A stretch of DNA of 64,000 bases, from the NCBI GenBank assembly GCA_030431675.1, contig JAUIIV010000005.1:23434-87433 (forward strand), written 5' to 3'. How positions within the stretch are numbered: the first letter of the stretch is position 1; each line of letters starts with the position of its first letter. Of the stretch, positions 53,376 through 61,599 are shown piece after piece. The DNA is from Gammaproteobacteria bacterium (GTDB lineage Bacteria > Pseudomonadota > Gammaproteobacteria > UBA6186 > Azoamicaceae). The notes below the pieces were generated by a model that saw only the letters and a program-made list of their open reading frames with translations, did no database searches and had not been told where the DNA came from. Made by a program: the position numbers and the translations under genes.

Positions 53376-53768
53376 ATGCACAAGTGGAACAAGAGCAAGT
53401 CAGTTAAATTAGCTATGGGGCTAGGGTTATCGTCCCTATTGCTTCTATGGGGTACGGAAGTAATGGCCGCAGAAGATCTTAAAACTGTTGTTGAAAGACT
53501 TAAAGAACAAATTGAAACACTTGGTCCATTGTTGGCAATCGTATCTTACGTTGCTGGTATCGGTTTCCTTATAGCAGGTATTGTGCAGTTTAAAGCACAT
53601 AAAGATAATCCAGCTCAAGTACCATTGAGTAAGCCTATGGTATATCTAGGTGTAGGGGCAGCGTTACTGTTCTTACCATCATTGATGTCAACTGCAGGCG
53701 AAACTATCTTCGGTAGTAGCGGACAAGGTGCTAAGAGTGGGGCTGATACTATCGGCGACGATCTGTAG
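53376..53768 (+). CDS. icmD: Inner-membrane protein DotP (IcmD)
   Basis: Small polytopic protein, 130 residues (132 in L. pneumophila). The ATG at 53376 has TTGGAGAAAAG upstream and gives a signal-like start (VKLAMGLGLSSLLLLWGTEVMAAEDLK); the frame is open further upstream but that region is inside dotE. Two more helices follow: LGPLLAIVSYVAGIGFLIAGIVQFKAHKDNPAQVP and MVYLGVGAALLFLPSLM. It resembles the DotE C-terminal block, as is known for this protein pair. Confidence 0.92.
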   Translation: MHKWNKSKSVKLAMGLGLSSLLLLWGTEVMAAEDLKTVVERLKEQIETLGPLLAIVSYVAGIGFLIAGIVQFKAHKDNPAQVPLSKPMVYLGVGAALLFLPSLMSTAGETIFGSSGQGAKSGADTIGDDL

Positions 53769-53776
53769 TTATAATT

Positions 53777-54397
53777 ATGAAGTTGTTGGATATTCACTTA
53801 ACAGCAAAGCGCGGCAATTGGTCGCGCTTTCGTGCTCGTAGTAACAAAAAAGGGTTTCTAACGCTTGAGAAACAAACTCTAGAGCGCGATAAGAACACTT
53901 GTAGATACTGCGGTTTTAAATCAGATAAGTATCAACAAGTAGTGAATATCAACCAAGACTACGGCCCTGGAAAGAGCAAGCCTGATAATCTAGCAACTGC
54001 ATGTTTATTTTGTACCCAGTGCTTTTTCTTAGATGGTTTTGGGCAGGATAAGAAGTTTGCTGGATCATTAGTGTATTTGCCGGAGATTAGCCAAGCAGAT
54101 GTTAATCACTTTTGTAGGGTGCTATTTGCAAGCATGCTGCAAGATGCACCTTACAAGGGTAAGCTACAAACCGCTTACTTGAGTTTTAAAGATCGCGAAC
54201 AAATTGTAAATGAGACATTTGGTCCAAAGAGTTGTGAACCAGGAACATTTGCCCAAACATTGTTAGATAGCAATTTGAGTGATGAGCAATTAGAGCATCC
54301 TATGTTACAAAGCTTAAAGTTGCTACCAGATCGCAGAAATTTTACGGAAGAAGTAACTTATTGGAAAGACACGGTATTTGACGAAATACCATTGTAA
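53777..54397 (+). CDS. icmJ: Coupling-complex protein DotN (IcmJ)
   Basis: Zinc-containing cytosolic protein that binds the C-terminal part of DotL. 206 residues (208 in L. pneumophila). It has an HNH-like zinc site with two Cys pairs, NTCRYCGFKSDKYQQVVNIN and ACLFCTQCFFLDGFG (about residues 39-85). The rest contains YLPEISQADVNHFCRVLFA, typical of the family. It lies between icmD and icmB, as in other Dot/Icm systems. Confidence 0.94.
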   Translation: MKLLDIHLTAKRGNWSRFRARSNKKGFLTLEKQTLERDKNTCRYCGFKSDKYQQVVNINQDYGPGKSKPDNLATACLFCTQCFFLDGFGQDKKFAGSLVYLPEISQADVNHFCRVLFASMLQDAPYKGKLQTAYLSFKDREQIVNETFGPKSCEPGTFAQTLLDSNLSDEQLEHPMLQSLKLLPDRRNFTEEVTYWKDTVFDEIPL

Positions 54398-54408
54398 AGG
54401 GACTTGTC

Positions 54409-57400
54409 ATGGGATCATTTGTTGACCCGATATTAGATACCCTGGCTGGATTTATCGCCTGGATTGATGCCTCGGTAGGGCAAACTGCCGAGTCGCATTG
54501 TTTTCTAGAAACAGCTAGCGACAGACATACTCTAGTCGCACGTGATGGCTCTTTAGTAACTGTAGTACGTTGTAACGGGGTAACATTTTTAGTTGGACCT
54601 GAAGAGTTTGACAGGATCCATAACGGACTAACACATTCCTTCCAAACCGCCCTGTCACGCAGTGGCCATGCATTACAAATGTTTTATTGCCATGATAAAG
54701 ATCCAATTAAATTAGATTTGGCACAGATACTATCACCAGCACAACAAACTGCAAAACGACTGGATCTAAATCTAGACGATTTATTTGCTGAGCGCATTAA
54801 TTTTCTTGCAGACTACTGCGCAAACGAAAGCATGTACTTTGTGCTGTGGACCAGACCAAGCTGTTTAACCAAAGCATCTTTTGAACAAGCAGTTAAGACT
54901 AAACAAGAGAAACTAAAAGCTGCAAAATTATCTGCAATTAAAAATGCACAGAATCTACTTGCTGGATTACCAGAAATGGTAGATACACACAATACTTACG
55001 TAAAATCCACTTTGGCTGATTTAGCTGAAGTTGGTATGAGTTGCGATATGTTAGATATACATGAAGCAACTCTAGCTATGCGCTACAGTGTTGACCCAGA
55101 ATTTACCGACTCTGGATGGAAGGCAGTACTGCCAGGAGATAAGATCCCGGTACGTGAAAGTAAAAACTTTAAAGATGATGTCAGTAATATACTCTGGCCT
55201 CCCCTAGCTAAACAGTTAATTCCACGTGATGGAGAAAATCTAAATTTACGCACCGCGCGTATTGGTGACAGAATATATGGCTCTGTTTATATAGATTTGT
55301 TCCCACAAGAGATCCAACCATTTGCACATCTGTTTAAAAGAATTCTACCAACTAATGTCCCATGGAGAATTTCGTTCTTTATTGAGAGTGATGGTATGCG
55401 TTGCATGGGCATGAAGCCAATGCTCGCCTCAATTCTATCATTTGCCTCAAATGACAATAAGTTGATTTCTGCTGCCAATGAATTGCTCAAACAATTACAA
55501 GGCAATACAGATGAGGCAATTGTATCTATCAAAGTAACAGCTACTACTTGGGCTAATTATACAGAAGACAAGCTACTCAAAACTAGGGTGTCTGAATTAG
55601 CCAAAGCAATCCAAGGTTGGGGCTATATGGATACCTCTGAAGTATCTGGAGACGCATATGCTGGGGTGATGTCTAGTGCACTAGGTATAAGTCCTAATAA
55701 CGTAGCTAGAGTTTCTGTAGCGCCTTTATCAGAGGTTACCTACATGTTTCCCTTAACCCGCCCTGCCTCACCTTGGCAGAATGGCGCGGTACTCTTTAGA
55801 TCACCGGATGGCAAGCCATGGCCTTTTCAGCCTGGCTCTACTTTACAAACAACCTGGATTGATTTGATTTATGCACGTCCTGGCTCTGGTAAATCAGTAC
55901 TGTCGAATTCTATGAACTTAGCACTTTGTCTATCTTCTGGTATACGCCGTTTACCTAGAATAGCCGTTATTGATATTGGACCATCAAGTAGTGGATTGAT
56001 TTCATTAATTAAAGAAGCTCTACCTAAAGACAAACAACATATGGTTGCCTACCATCGATTGCGGATGACACCAGATATGTCTATCAATCCTTTTGATACA
56101 CAATTGGGTTGTCGTTATCCTTCATCGCAAGATCGTGCATTCTTGGTAAACTTCTTAACCTTACTTGCCACACCAATTGGTGAACAAACCCCATATGATG
56201 GTGTTTCTGATATGGCAGGCATGATAGTAGATGAGTTGTATAAATCTATTGCCGATTCTGGCAACCCTAATCCATATACAGCTAATCTTAATGTAGAGAT
56301 AGATGAAAAGATTCGTGCACTAGAAATTCCTATTGATTCTCACACCTCTTGGTGGGAAATCACTGATGCCTTATTTGAAAAGGGTGCGGTACGCGAAGCA
56401 TATCTAGCACAGCGTTATGCCATGCCACTACTAGCAGATGCAGCTGCAGTAGCACGAACCAAACCAATAGAGGACTTATATGGCTCTATTACTGCACCAA
56501 CAGGTGAAACTATTATCAATGCCTTTGGCCGTATGATTTCTAATGCAGTACGTGAATACCCTATCCTATCGCGTGTCACATCCTTTGAGCTTGGCGAAGC
56601 ACGCGTGGTATCTTTAGATTTGGATGAGGTAGCCAAAACAGGTGGCGAAGCAGCTGACCGACAAACAGCTATTATGTACATGTTGGCGCGTTATATATTA
56701 GCCCGTGACTTTTATCTCACAGAAGATAATTTACCATCTGTACCAGCTATATACATAGACTATCATAAAAAGCGTATTAAAGAAGTTGGAGAAGATCAAA
56801 AGCGTATTGTATATGATGAATTCCATCGTACTTCCCGTGCCCAAGCGGTGCGTGATCAAGTACTAGTAGATATGCGTGAGGGTAGAAAATGGGGTGTACA
56901 CGTAGCCTTGCTATCACAATCACTAGATGATTTTGATAAAACTATGATTGAGTTTGCAACCTCGATATTTATTATGGATGCAGGACCCAAACAAGCGATA
57001 GAGCGCTCAACTGAAGTGTTTGGATTATCTGAAACCGCTCGTCTAGCCTTAGAATTACGGGTGCATGGACCACGCGCTGGCGGGGCAACTATGCTCGCAC
57101 AATTTGCGACTAAAGGCGGTACCAACACTCAGCTTATTACCAGCACTATTGGACCTATAGAGTTATGGGCATTTAACACCACCGCAGTTGATGCAAAAAT
57201 CCGTAATGGCTTATACAAGAAAATTGGTGCAGCAGAAGCCCGCCGAGTTTTGGCAGTTCTTTATCCTGGGGGCTCAGCAGCAAAAGTTGTAGAAGATAGA
57301 CTAAGCCATTTCAAAGAAGAAAGTGATGGTCTAATAAGCGATGAACAAGCAGAAAGTGTTATCGATCAAATCATCGAAGAAACTATAGAAACATATCACA

Positions 57401-57429
57401 AAGATCCAAGATTTAATGCTACGGCATAG
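54409..57429 (+). CDS. icmB: Secretion ATPase DotO (IcmB)
   Basis: VirB4-like ATPase that docks DotB at the inner membrane. 1006 residues (1009 in L. pneumophila). The N-terminal half is a non-catalytic domain (HTLVARDGSLVTVVRCNGVTFLVG onward). The ATPase half has Walker A YARPGSGKSVLSNSMNL and conserved INPFDTQLGCRYPS, with Walker B-like RIVYDEFHRT and SQSLDDFD. The C-terminus is rich in Glu. Last gene of the operon; no hairpin terminator is obvious in the 165 bases that follow. Confidence 0.95.
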   Translation: MGSFVDPILDTLAGFIAWIDASVGQTAESHCFLETASDRHTLVARDGSLVTVVRCNGVTFLVGPEEFDRIHNGLTHSFQTALSRSGHALQMFYCHDKDPIKLDLAQILSPAQQTAKRLDLNLDDLFAERINFLADYCANESMYFVLWTRPSCLTKASFEQAVKTKQEKLKAAKLSAIKNAQNLLAGLPEMVDTHNTYVKSTLADLAEVGMSCDMLDIHEATLAMRYSVDPEFTDSGWKAVLPGDKIPVRESKNFKDDVSNILWPPLAKQLIPRDGENLNLRTARIGDRIYGSVYIDLFPQEIQPFAHLFKRILPTNVPWRISFFIESDGMRCMGMKPMLASILSFASNDNKLISAANELLKQLQGNTDEAIVSIKVTATTWANYTEDKLLKTRVSELAKAIQGWGYMDTSEVSGDAYAGVMSSALGISPNNVARVSVAPLSEVTYMFPLTRPASPWQNGAVLFRSPDGKPWPFQPGSTLQTTWIDLIYARPGSGKSVLSNSMNLALCLSSGIRRLPRIAVIDIGPSSSGLISLIKEALPKDKQHMVAYHRLRMTPDMSINPFDTQLGCRYPSSQDRAFLVNFLTLLATPIGEQTPYDGVSDMAGMIVDELYKSIADSGNPNPYTANLNVEIDEKIRALEIPIDSHTSWWEITDALFEKGAVREAYLAQRYAMPLLADAAAVARTKPIEDLYGSITAPTGETIINAFGRMISNAVREYPILSRVTSFELGEARVVSLDLDEVAKTGGEAADRQTAIMYMLARYILARDFYLTEDNLPSVPAIYIDYHKKRIKEVGEDQKRIVYDEFHRTSRAQAVRDQVLVDMREGRKWGVHVALLSQSLDDFDKTMIEFATSIFIMDAGPKQAIERSTEVFGLSETARLALELRVHGPRAGGATMLAQFATKGGTNTQLITSTIGPIELWAFNTTAVDAKIRNGLYKKIGAAEARRVLAVLYPGGSAAKVVEDRLSHFKEESDGLISDEQAESVIDQIIEETIETYHKDPRFNATA

Positions 57430-57594
57430 TTCTAACTTATCTGCAAAAATCCTACCATAGTAATTAGTCTAATTTACTTATGTAATGAGTAAGAATTGTT
57501 TTTTTTTGACATTCATGCTCTAATCGCACGACTACGTTCAAGACATTTAATATATTGAACATACAATACAGTTGTACCCAAGGAGTAATTACAT

Positions 57595-59250
57595 ATGTCG
57601 GGAAATACTATAGATATAAGAGAACTAGCAGAAGAAGCTCATAACGCAGATCTAATTGTAAAACAAGTAAGAGAAAAGACCCAGGGTTTTGAGTGTTTGA
57701 TCAATGATTTAGCAGACTCATCTAACAACCATGAAGGGCAAGGTTGGCAATTAGAAAATGGTTGGTTACGCGTAGGTCCTGGAGAATATAACTCGCAAGA
57801 AATTAGGCAGTTTTTAGATGAGAAAATGGGTAAATATCCATGGTGGAATACAGAAGATAAATACACAGCAGCAACAGAAGATACTGTAGAAAGTACAACT
57901 TACCAACAAGATAGCTATGCCGCTGAATATGCAGATTTTAAGGTGCTAGGTGCAAGAGGTCAAAATAAAGCTGCAGACTCTATAATCATTTTAGATGATA
58001 GAGGAGAGAAAAAATTAGTCGTTGTAAAACGCAATGATGGCACTATTGCTACACCGGGTGGTTTTCTTGAGGAAGGAGCTCACGATAAGGCATTTGAGGA
58101 GTTATTTGAAGAGAGATACAGTGGTGATTTATTCAAATTATGTTCACCTTCCTTAGACGAGATTAACAAACTAAGTACTGAGAAGATAAAAGAACATTTA
58201 CAAGAGCTTTTTAAAGAAAGAAGGTTTGCAGTAATACCTAATGAGAATGACTATACTACAGAACAGATCTCACAAGAACCACAAATGCTTGAAAGCCATC
58301 TAAAAGTTTTTATGAGCAATACTCATACCCATGCTGACATTAAAGAAATCGCGACACAGCTTAAATGCGCTTTATATAAAAAGTGTTTCCCTGAGAAGTA
58401 TAAAGAGTTTCGTCAAACAACTATGGGTAACGCACAGCAAATGGAAGAGTTTGTCGTATCTGGAGATCCTAGAAATACCAAAGGTCCATATGGTGCATAT
58501 ATGACAACTCAACCTTATGCATCAGTAATACAAACAAAAGCTTTAGCACAAGCTGAAACAGATGCATTCCTAGAAGCAGTAGGAGGCTCTGATGCTCAAG
58601 AATCAAAAATTCTTGCCATAGAAGATTTTCTAAGTAAGCCAGTATATGCAACACACTGCACTATGGTACTAAATGCGATAGCAACTCTAGCAGAGCAAAA
58701 AACATTACAAGTATCTAGTGAGCAATTGAAGGCAATAGAAGCTGCAGTTAAGCTAAGAACCTCAAAAGCTACTGCAACACAAGAATTATATAAAATGCTT
58801 GATACGCTGCAACAAGAATTAACTGATAAGCAACAAAATGAACATAGCCCAAAGATAATTTCTGAGATAAAAGAAGATATAAGCAAAATAAATGCAGCCA
58901 TTAAAGCAATTTTAAGTGTCAGTGATGAAAATTATAACATGCAAGAAAAAATAAACTCAGCGCACACTGCGTTACGTGAAGTCTATGATGCAATTGCTCT
59001 TCGACCTGAAAATGGAGCCAGAATAGCTGGTATAAAAAAACCAGAACTTCCCACTGATGTAGAAGTTCCAATACCACTTGACCCAAGCATGGTACACTCA
59101 AAGAGAGCACCAGATACAGAACCAGCTCCAAACTGCTGGCAGGCATTTGTTGGAATGTTATGGGGAAACAAGCAAGGTAAAGAGCCACTAGTGAGAAAAA
59201 ATCAGGAGGAAGAGCCAGAACCAAAAAGACTTAGGTGCCTACCATTTTAA
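57595..59250 (+). CDS. Nudix-like domain protein, candidate effector
   Basis: A 551-residue protein. After an unknown N-terminus it has a Nudix-like domain (~115-280): DSIIILDDRGEKKLVVVKRNDG, then TPGGFLEEGAHDKAFEELFEERYSG. The box keeps the E-E-L-x-E-E glutamates that bind metal, but the Arg is Glu and the first Glu is Ala, so it is degenerate. A helical part (~390-480) looks like a coiled coil. The tail has NKQGKEPLVRKNQEEEPEPK then RLRCLPF; Glu-rich tails are known for many Dot/Icm substrates. It follows icmB with its own AAGGAG site. A host-directed nucleotide hydrolase is a reasonable guess. Confidence 0.75.
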   Translation: MSGNTIDIRELAEEAHNADLIVKQVREKTQGFECLINDLADSSNNHEGQGWQLENGWLRVGPGEYNSQEIRQFLDEKMGKYPWWNTEDKYTAATEDTVESTTYQQDSYAAEYADFKVLGARGQNKAADSIIILDDRGEKKLVVVKRNDGTIATPGGFLEEGAHDKAFEELFEERYSGDLFKLCSPSLDEINKLSTEKIKEHLQELFKERRFAVIPNENDYTTEQISQEPQMLESHLKVFMSNTHTHADIKEIATQLKCALYKKCFPEKYKEFRQTTMGNAQQMEEFVVSGDPRNTKGPYGAYMTTQPYASVIQTKALAQAETDAFLEAVGGSDAQESKILAIEDFLSKPVYATHCTMVLNAIATLAEQKTLQVSSEQLKAIEAAVKLRTSKATATQELYKMLDTLQQELTDKQQNEHSPKIISEIKEDISKINAAIKAILSVSDENYNMQEKINSAHTALREVYDAIALRPENGARIAGIKKPELPTDVEVPIPLDPSMVHSKRAPDTEPAPNCWQAFVGMLWGNKQGKEPLVRKNQEEEPEPKRLRCLPF

Positions 59251-59262
59251 TTTCATGTGACC

Positions 59263-59288
59263 AAAGGGGGCTGCAGCCCCCTTTTTTT
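59263..59288 (+). terminator. Rho-independent terminator after the Nudix-like gene
   Basis: A perfect 22-base palindrome, AAAGGGGGCTG paired with CAGCCCCCTTT (59263-59284), runs into seven T (59282-59288). It starts 12 bases after the stop codon. This is the clearest intrinsic terminator in the window. Confidence 0.85.
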
Positions 59289-59308
59289 ATTTGGAGTATA
59301 TAAAATTT

Positions 59309-59851
59309 TTACCAAGGGAATCCAAATCTAGGAAGCCACCCACCATCATTTGATGGGGTAGGCTGATCAGGATTTGGTACTTCAGAATTTGTACTGGCAT
59401 CGCCAAACACATTAAAGTGCCCTAATAATGGCTCACCCTCTTCATGCTCATCCAAACTACGAACATCTAAAGTATCTTCCTCTGAGTCAGGAACTTTAGC
59501 ATATTCTTCCTCTAAGGATGTACCTGGATCCATTCGATGAGGATGTTTAAAGAGTGATCCCGCCAAGCCACGTGCCAAGTCTCTTAATGCAGTTAACTGT
59601 TGCTCCGGTGGTAATGAAGCAACCATTTCTAAGGCCGCCATTTTAAAACAGACCACGAAATAACGCCCTTTTATTTCATTTAATGTATTCGACTCTGCAG
59701 TGTTACTTGCAATTAAATCTTTAAATGTCTGCTCCAGTTGTTCAGGGGACATAGCTCGAGCAGATGTCTGAGGTGCTGAAGGTGTTGCTGCAGTATTTGC
59801 AGGCTTAGGCTGTTCAGGCTTTTTTGTTGCGGCAGTAGTTCCTTTAGGCAT
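59309..59851 (-). CDS. Hypothetical protein with acidic C-terminal part, candidate effector
   Basis: A 180-residue protein from the ATG at 59851. The N-terminal ~45 residues are Lys/Pro/Ala/Thr-rich (MPKGTTAATKKPEQPKPANT). A helical middle follows (SPEQLEQTFKDLIASNTAES; AALEMVASLPPEQQLTALRDLARGLA), then an acidic stretch (SLEEEYAKVPDSEEDTLDVR; LDEHEEGEPLLGHF) and a Pro/Gly/Trp end. No membrane helix. The acidic block resembles Glu-rich secretion motifs of Dot/Icm substrates. No family recognised. Confidence 0.65.
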   Translation of the reverse strand: MPKGTTAATKKPEQPKPANTAATPSAPQTSARAMSPEQLEQTFKDLIASNTAESNTLNEIKGRYFVVCFKMAALEMVASLPPEQQLTALRDLARGLAGSLFKHPHRMDPGTSLEEEYAKVPDSEEDTLDVRSLDEHEEGEPLLGHFNVFGDASTNSEVPNPDQPTPSNDGGWLPRFGFPW

Positions 59852-59963
59852 GATAAACTCCCTATTTACCAATGAATTTATTACCAAACTTATCACACTT
59901 AAAATAAAAGTAAAAGTCAGAAAAACACTGTTATAAGATTAACTTCCTAATCAAATGAAAGTA

Positions 59964-61493
59964 TTACTGTTGCAGAATCTGACTACCAATATTGGCTTCT
60001 TCAGCAATAATCTGTTGCGTTTGATCAAACTCAGCAACTATGTCTGCCTGCGGTTTTGGTCCACGCAAACTGACAATAATTATCACCAGTGAGCTTGTAA
60101 TAAATCCTGGAAGCATTTCAAAGCCTGGTAATGTGTCTGCGTGATATAAAACTTGGCCAGGTTCAGATAGATATCCCCACAGCAGTACAGTCCCTGCCCC
60201 ACTGATAATTCCCCACAAGGCTCCAGCATAGGTAGTACGCCGCCAGAATAAGCTAAATAACAACACTGGACCAAAGGCACACCCAAGACCTGACCAAGCA
60301 AAACCAACTGCTTTAAGAATACTTTGATCGTTACGTGCGGCAATCGAAATAGCAGCTAGTGAGGCAATCAACAAGGAGATCCGCCCAGCCCAGATATTCT
60401 CACTATCGCTAGCATTTTTGCGCAGCATGTCATGATAAAAGTCTTCCGCTAATATACTTGCCGACATCAAAATTTGTGCCGATACAGTACTCATAATTGC
60501 AGAGGCCACAGCTGACAGTAAAATACCTGACAACCAAGGATTAAACAGCTTCTGCGATAATAGTATAAACACGGTATCAGGCTCAGCTAATGGATTGTTA
60601 AAGTAATACCAAAAGCCAAATAACCCTGTCGCTATGGCTCCAATCAATGCTAACGCCATCCAATTCATACAAATCACCCTGGCAATTGGCAATTCCTTAA
60701 TCGAACGTACAGCCATAAATCTGGCACTAATATGCAGCTGGCCAAAATATCCCAAGCCCCATGCAAACATAGACAGCAAACCTAAAACTTTTATGTTTTG
60801 CCAAATATTTAAGTGATCAGCACTTTGCTGTGCAATATTTTCTAAAGTGATATTTAAACCACCAAGACTAGTTAATGCTACAATTGGCACAACTATAAGG
60901 GCAAATAACATCAAAGTACCCTGAAAAAAATCAATCCAATTAACCGCTAAGAACCCGCCTACAGCCGTGTACAATACTATTACTGCCCCTGATACATATA
61001 AGGCAGTGTGATAATCAACCCCGGCAAAGGCGTATTCAATTAAAATTGCCCCTGATACAAAACCTGCTGCAGAGTAGTAGGTAAAAAAGATTAAAATCAC
61101 CAATGAGGTAACAATACGCATTACAGAGTTGTTAGCCTTAAAGCGATTGGTCAAGAATTCTGGAATAGTTAAGGCATCACCTGCTACTTCGGTATAAACC
61201 CGCAGCCTCTTAGCTATAAAACGCCAATTACAATACGCGCCTGCTAATAATGCCACCGGTAACCAAATCATACTTAAGCCGAACTGATATACCGCCCCTG
61301 GTAAAGCCATCAATAACCAACTACTCATATCCGACGCACCAGCACCAAGCGCTACGATTGGTCCACTTAGTTTTCTACCGGCAAGTACGTAATCAGAAAG
61401 ATTAGATGTTAGTTTTGTGGATAAATAAGCAACTACCATTAAAATGAGGCAATAACCCACAAATGTGACCAATAAGGGCAGTTCAGCACCCAT
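59964..61493 (-). CDS. putP: Sodium/proline symporter PutP
   Basis: Sodium-coupled proline uptake, SSS family, 509 residues with about 13 membrane helices. Recognisable parts are YLSTKLTSNLSDYVLAGRKLSGPIVALGAGASDMSSWLLMALPGAVY (sodium site Ser/Asp region), RFKANNSVMRIVTSLVILIFFTYYSAAGFVSGA, and VSAQILMSASILAEDFY with the sodium-binding Ser/Thr. An extended -10 (TGCTATACT, minus strand, about 61533-61541) lies 40 bases upstream. The gene is of ordinary metabolic type between accessory genes. Confidence 0.93.
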   Translation of the reverse strand: MGAELPLLVTFVGYCLILMVVAYLSTKLTSNLSDYVLAGRKLSGPIVALGAGASDMSSWLLMALPGAVYQFGLSMIWLPVALLAGAYCNWRFIAKRLRVYTEVAGDALTIPEFLTNRFKANNSVMRIVTSLVILIFFTYYSAAGFVSGAILIEYAFAGVDYHTALYVSGAVIVLYTAVGGFLAVNWIDFFQGTLMLFALIVVPIVALTSLGGLNITLENIAQQSADHLNIWQNIKVLGLLSMFAWGLGYFGQLHISARFMAVRSIKELPIARVICMNWMALALIGAIATGLFGFWYYFNNPLAEPDTVFILLSQKLFNPWLSGILLSAVASAIMSTVSAQILMSASILAEDFYHDMLRKNASDSENIWAGRISLLIASLAAISIAARNDQSILKAVGFAWSGLGCAFGPVLLFSLFWRRTTYAGALWGIISGAGTVLLWGYLSEPGQVLYHADTLPGFEMLPGFITSSLVIIIVSLRGPKPQADIVAEFDQTQQIIAEEANIGSQILQQ

Positions 61494-61540
61494 ACTTATT
61501 CAGCTCCATAATATTAATTATATTGGCTGGCAAGTATAGC

Positions 61541-61561
61541 ATGATCCCAAAAAGGGATCAT
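61541..61561. terminator. Hairpin downstream of the 61600 gene
   Basis: ATGATCCC and GGGATCAT form a perfect 8-bp stem around a five-base loop (AAAAA on this strand, U5 in the minus transcript). It lies 39 bases after the 61600-63192 stop and just upstream of the putP -10 box, so it may separate the two transcripts. No U-run follows the stem. Confidence 0.5.
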
Positions 61562-61599
61562 ACATTGTTAGTTATTTAAACACCAAATGTATAAAACGA

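Noticed and set aside
59230..59250. CaaX prenylation motif at the end of the Nudix-like protein (RLRCLPF)
   Set aside because: Cys is at the right position, but Pro in the second aliphatic place is unfavourable for prenyltransferases.
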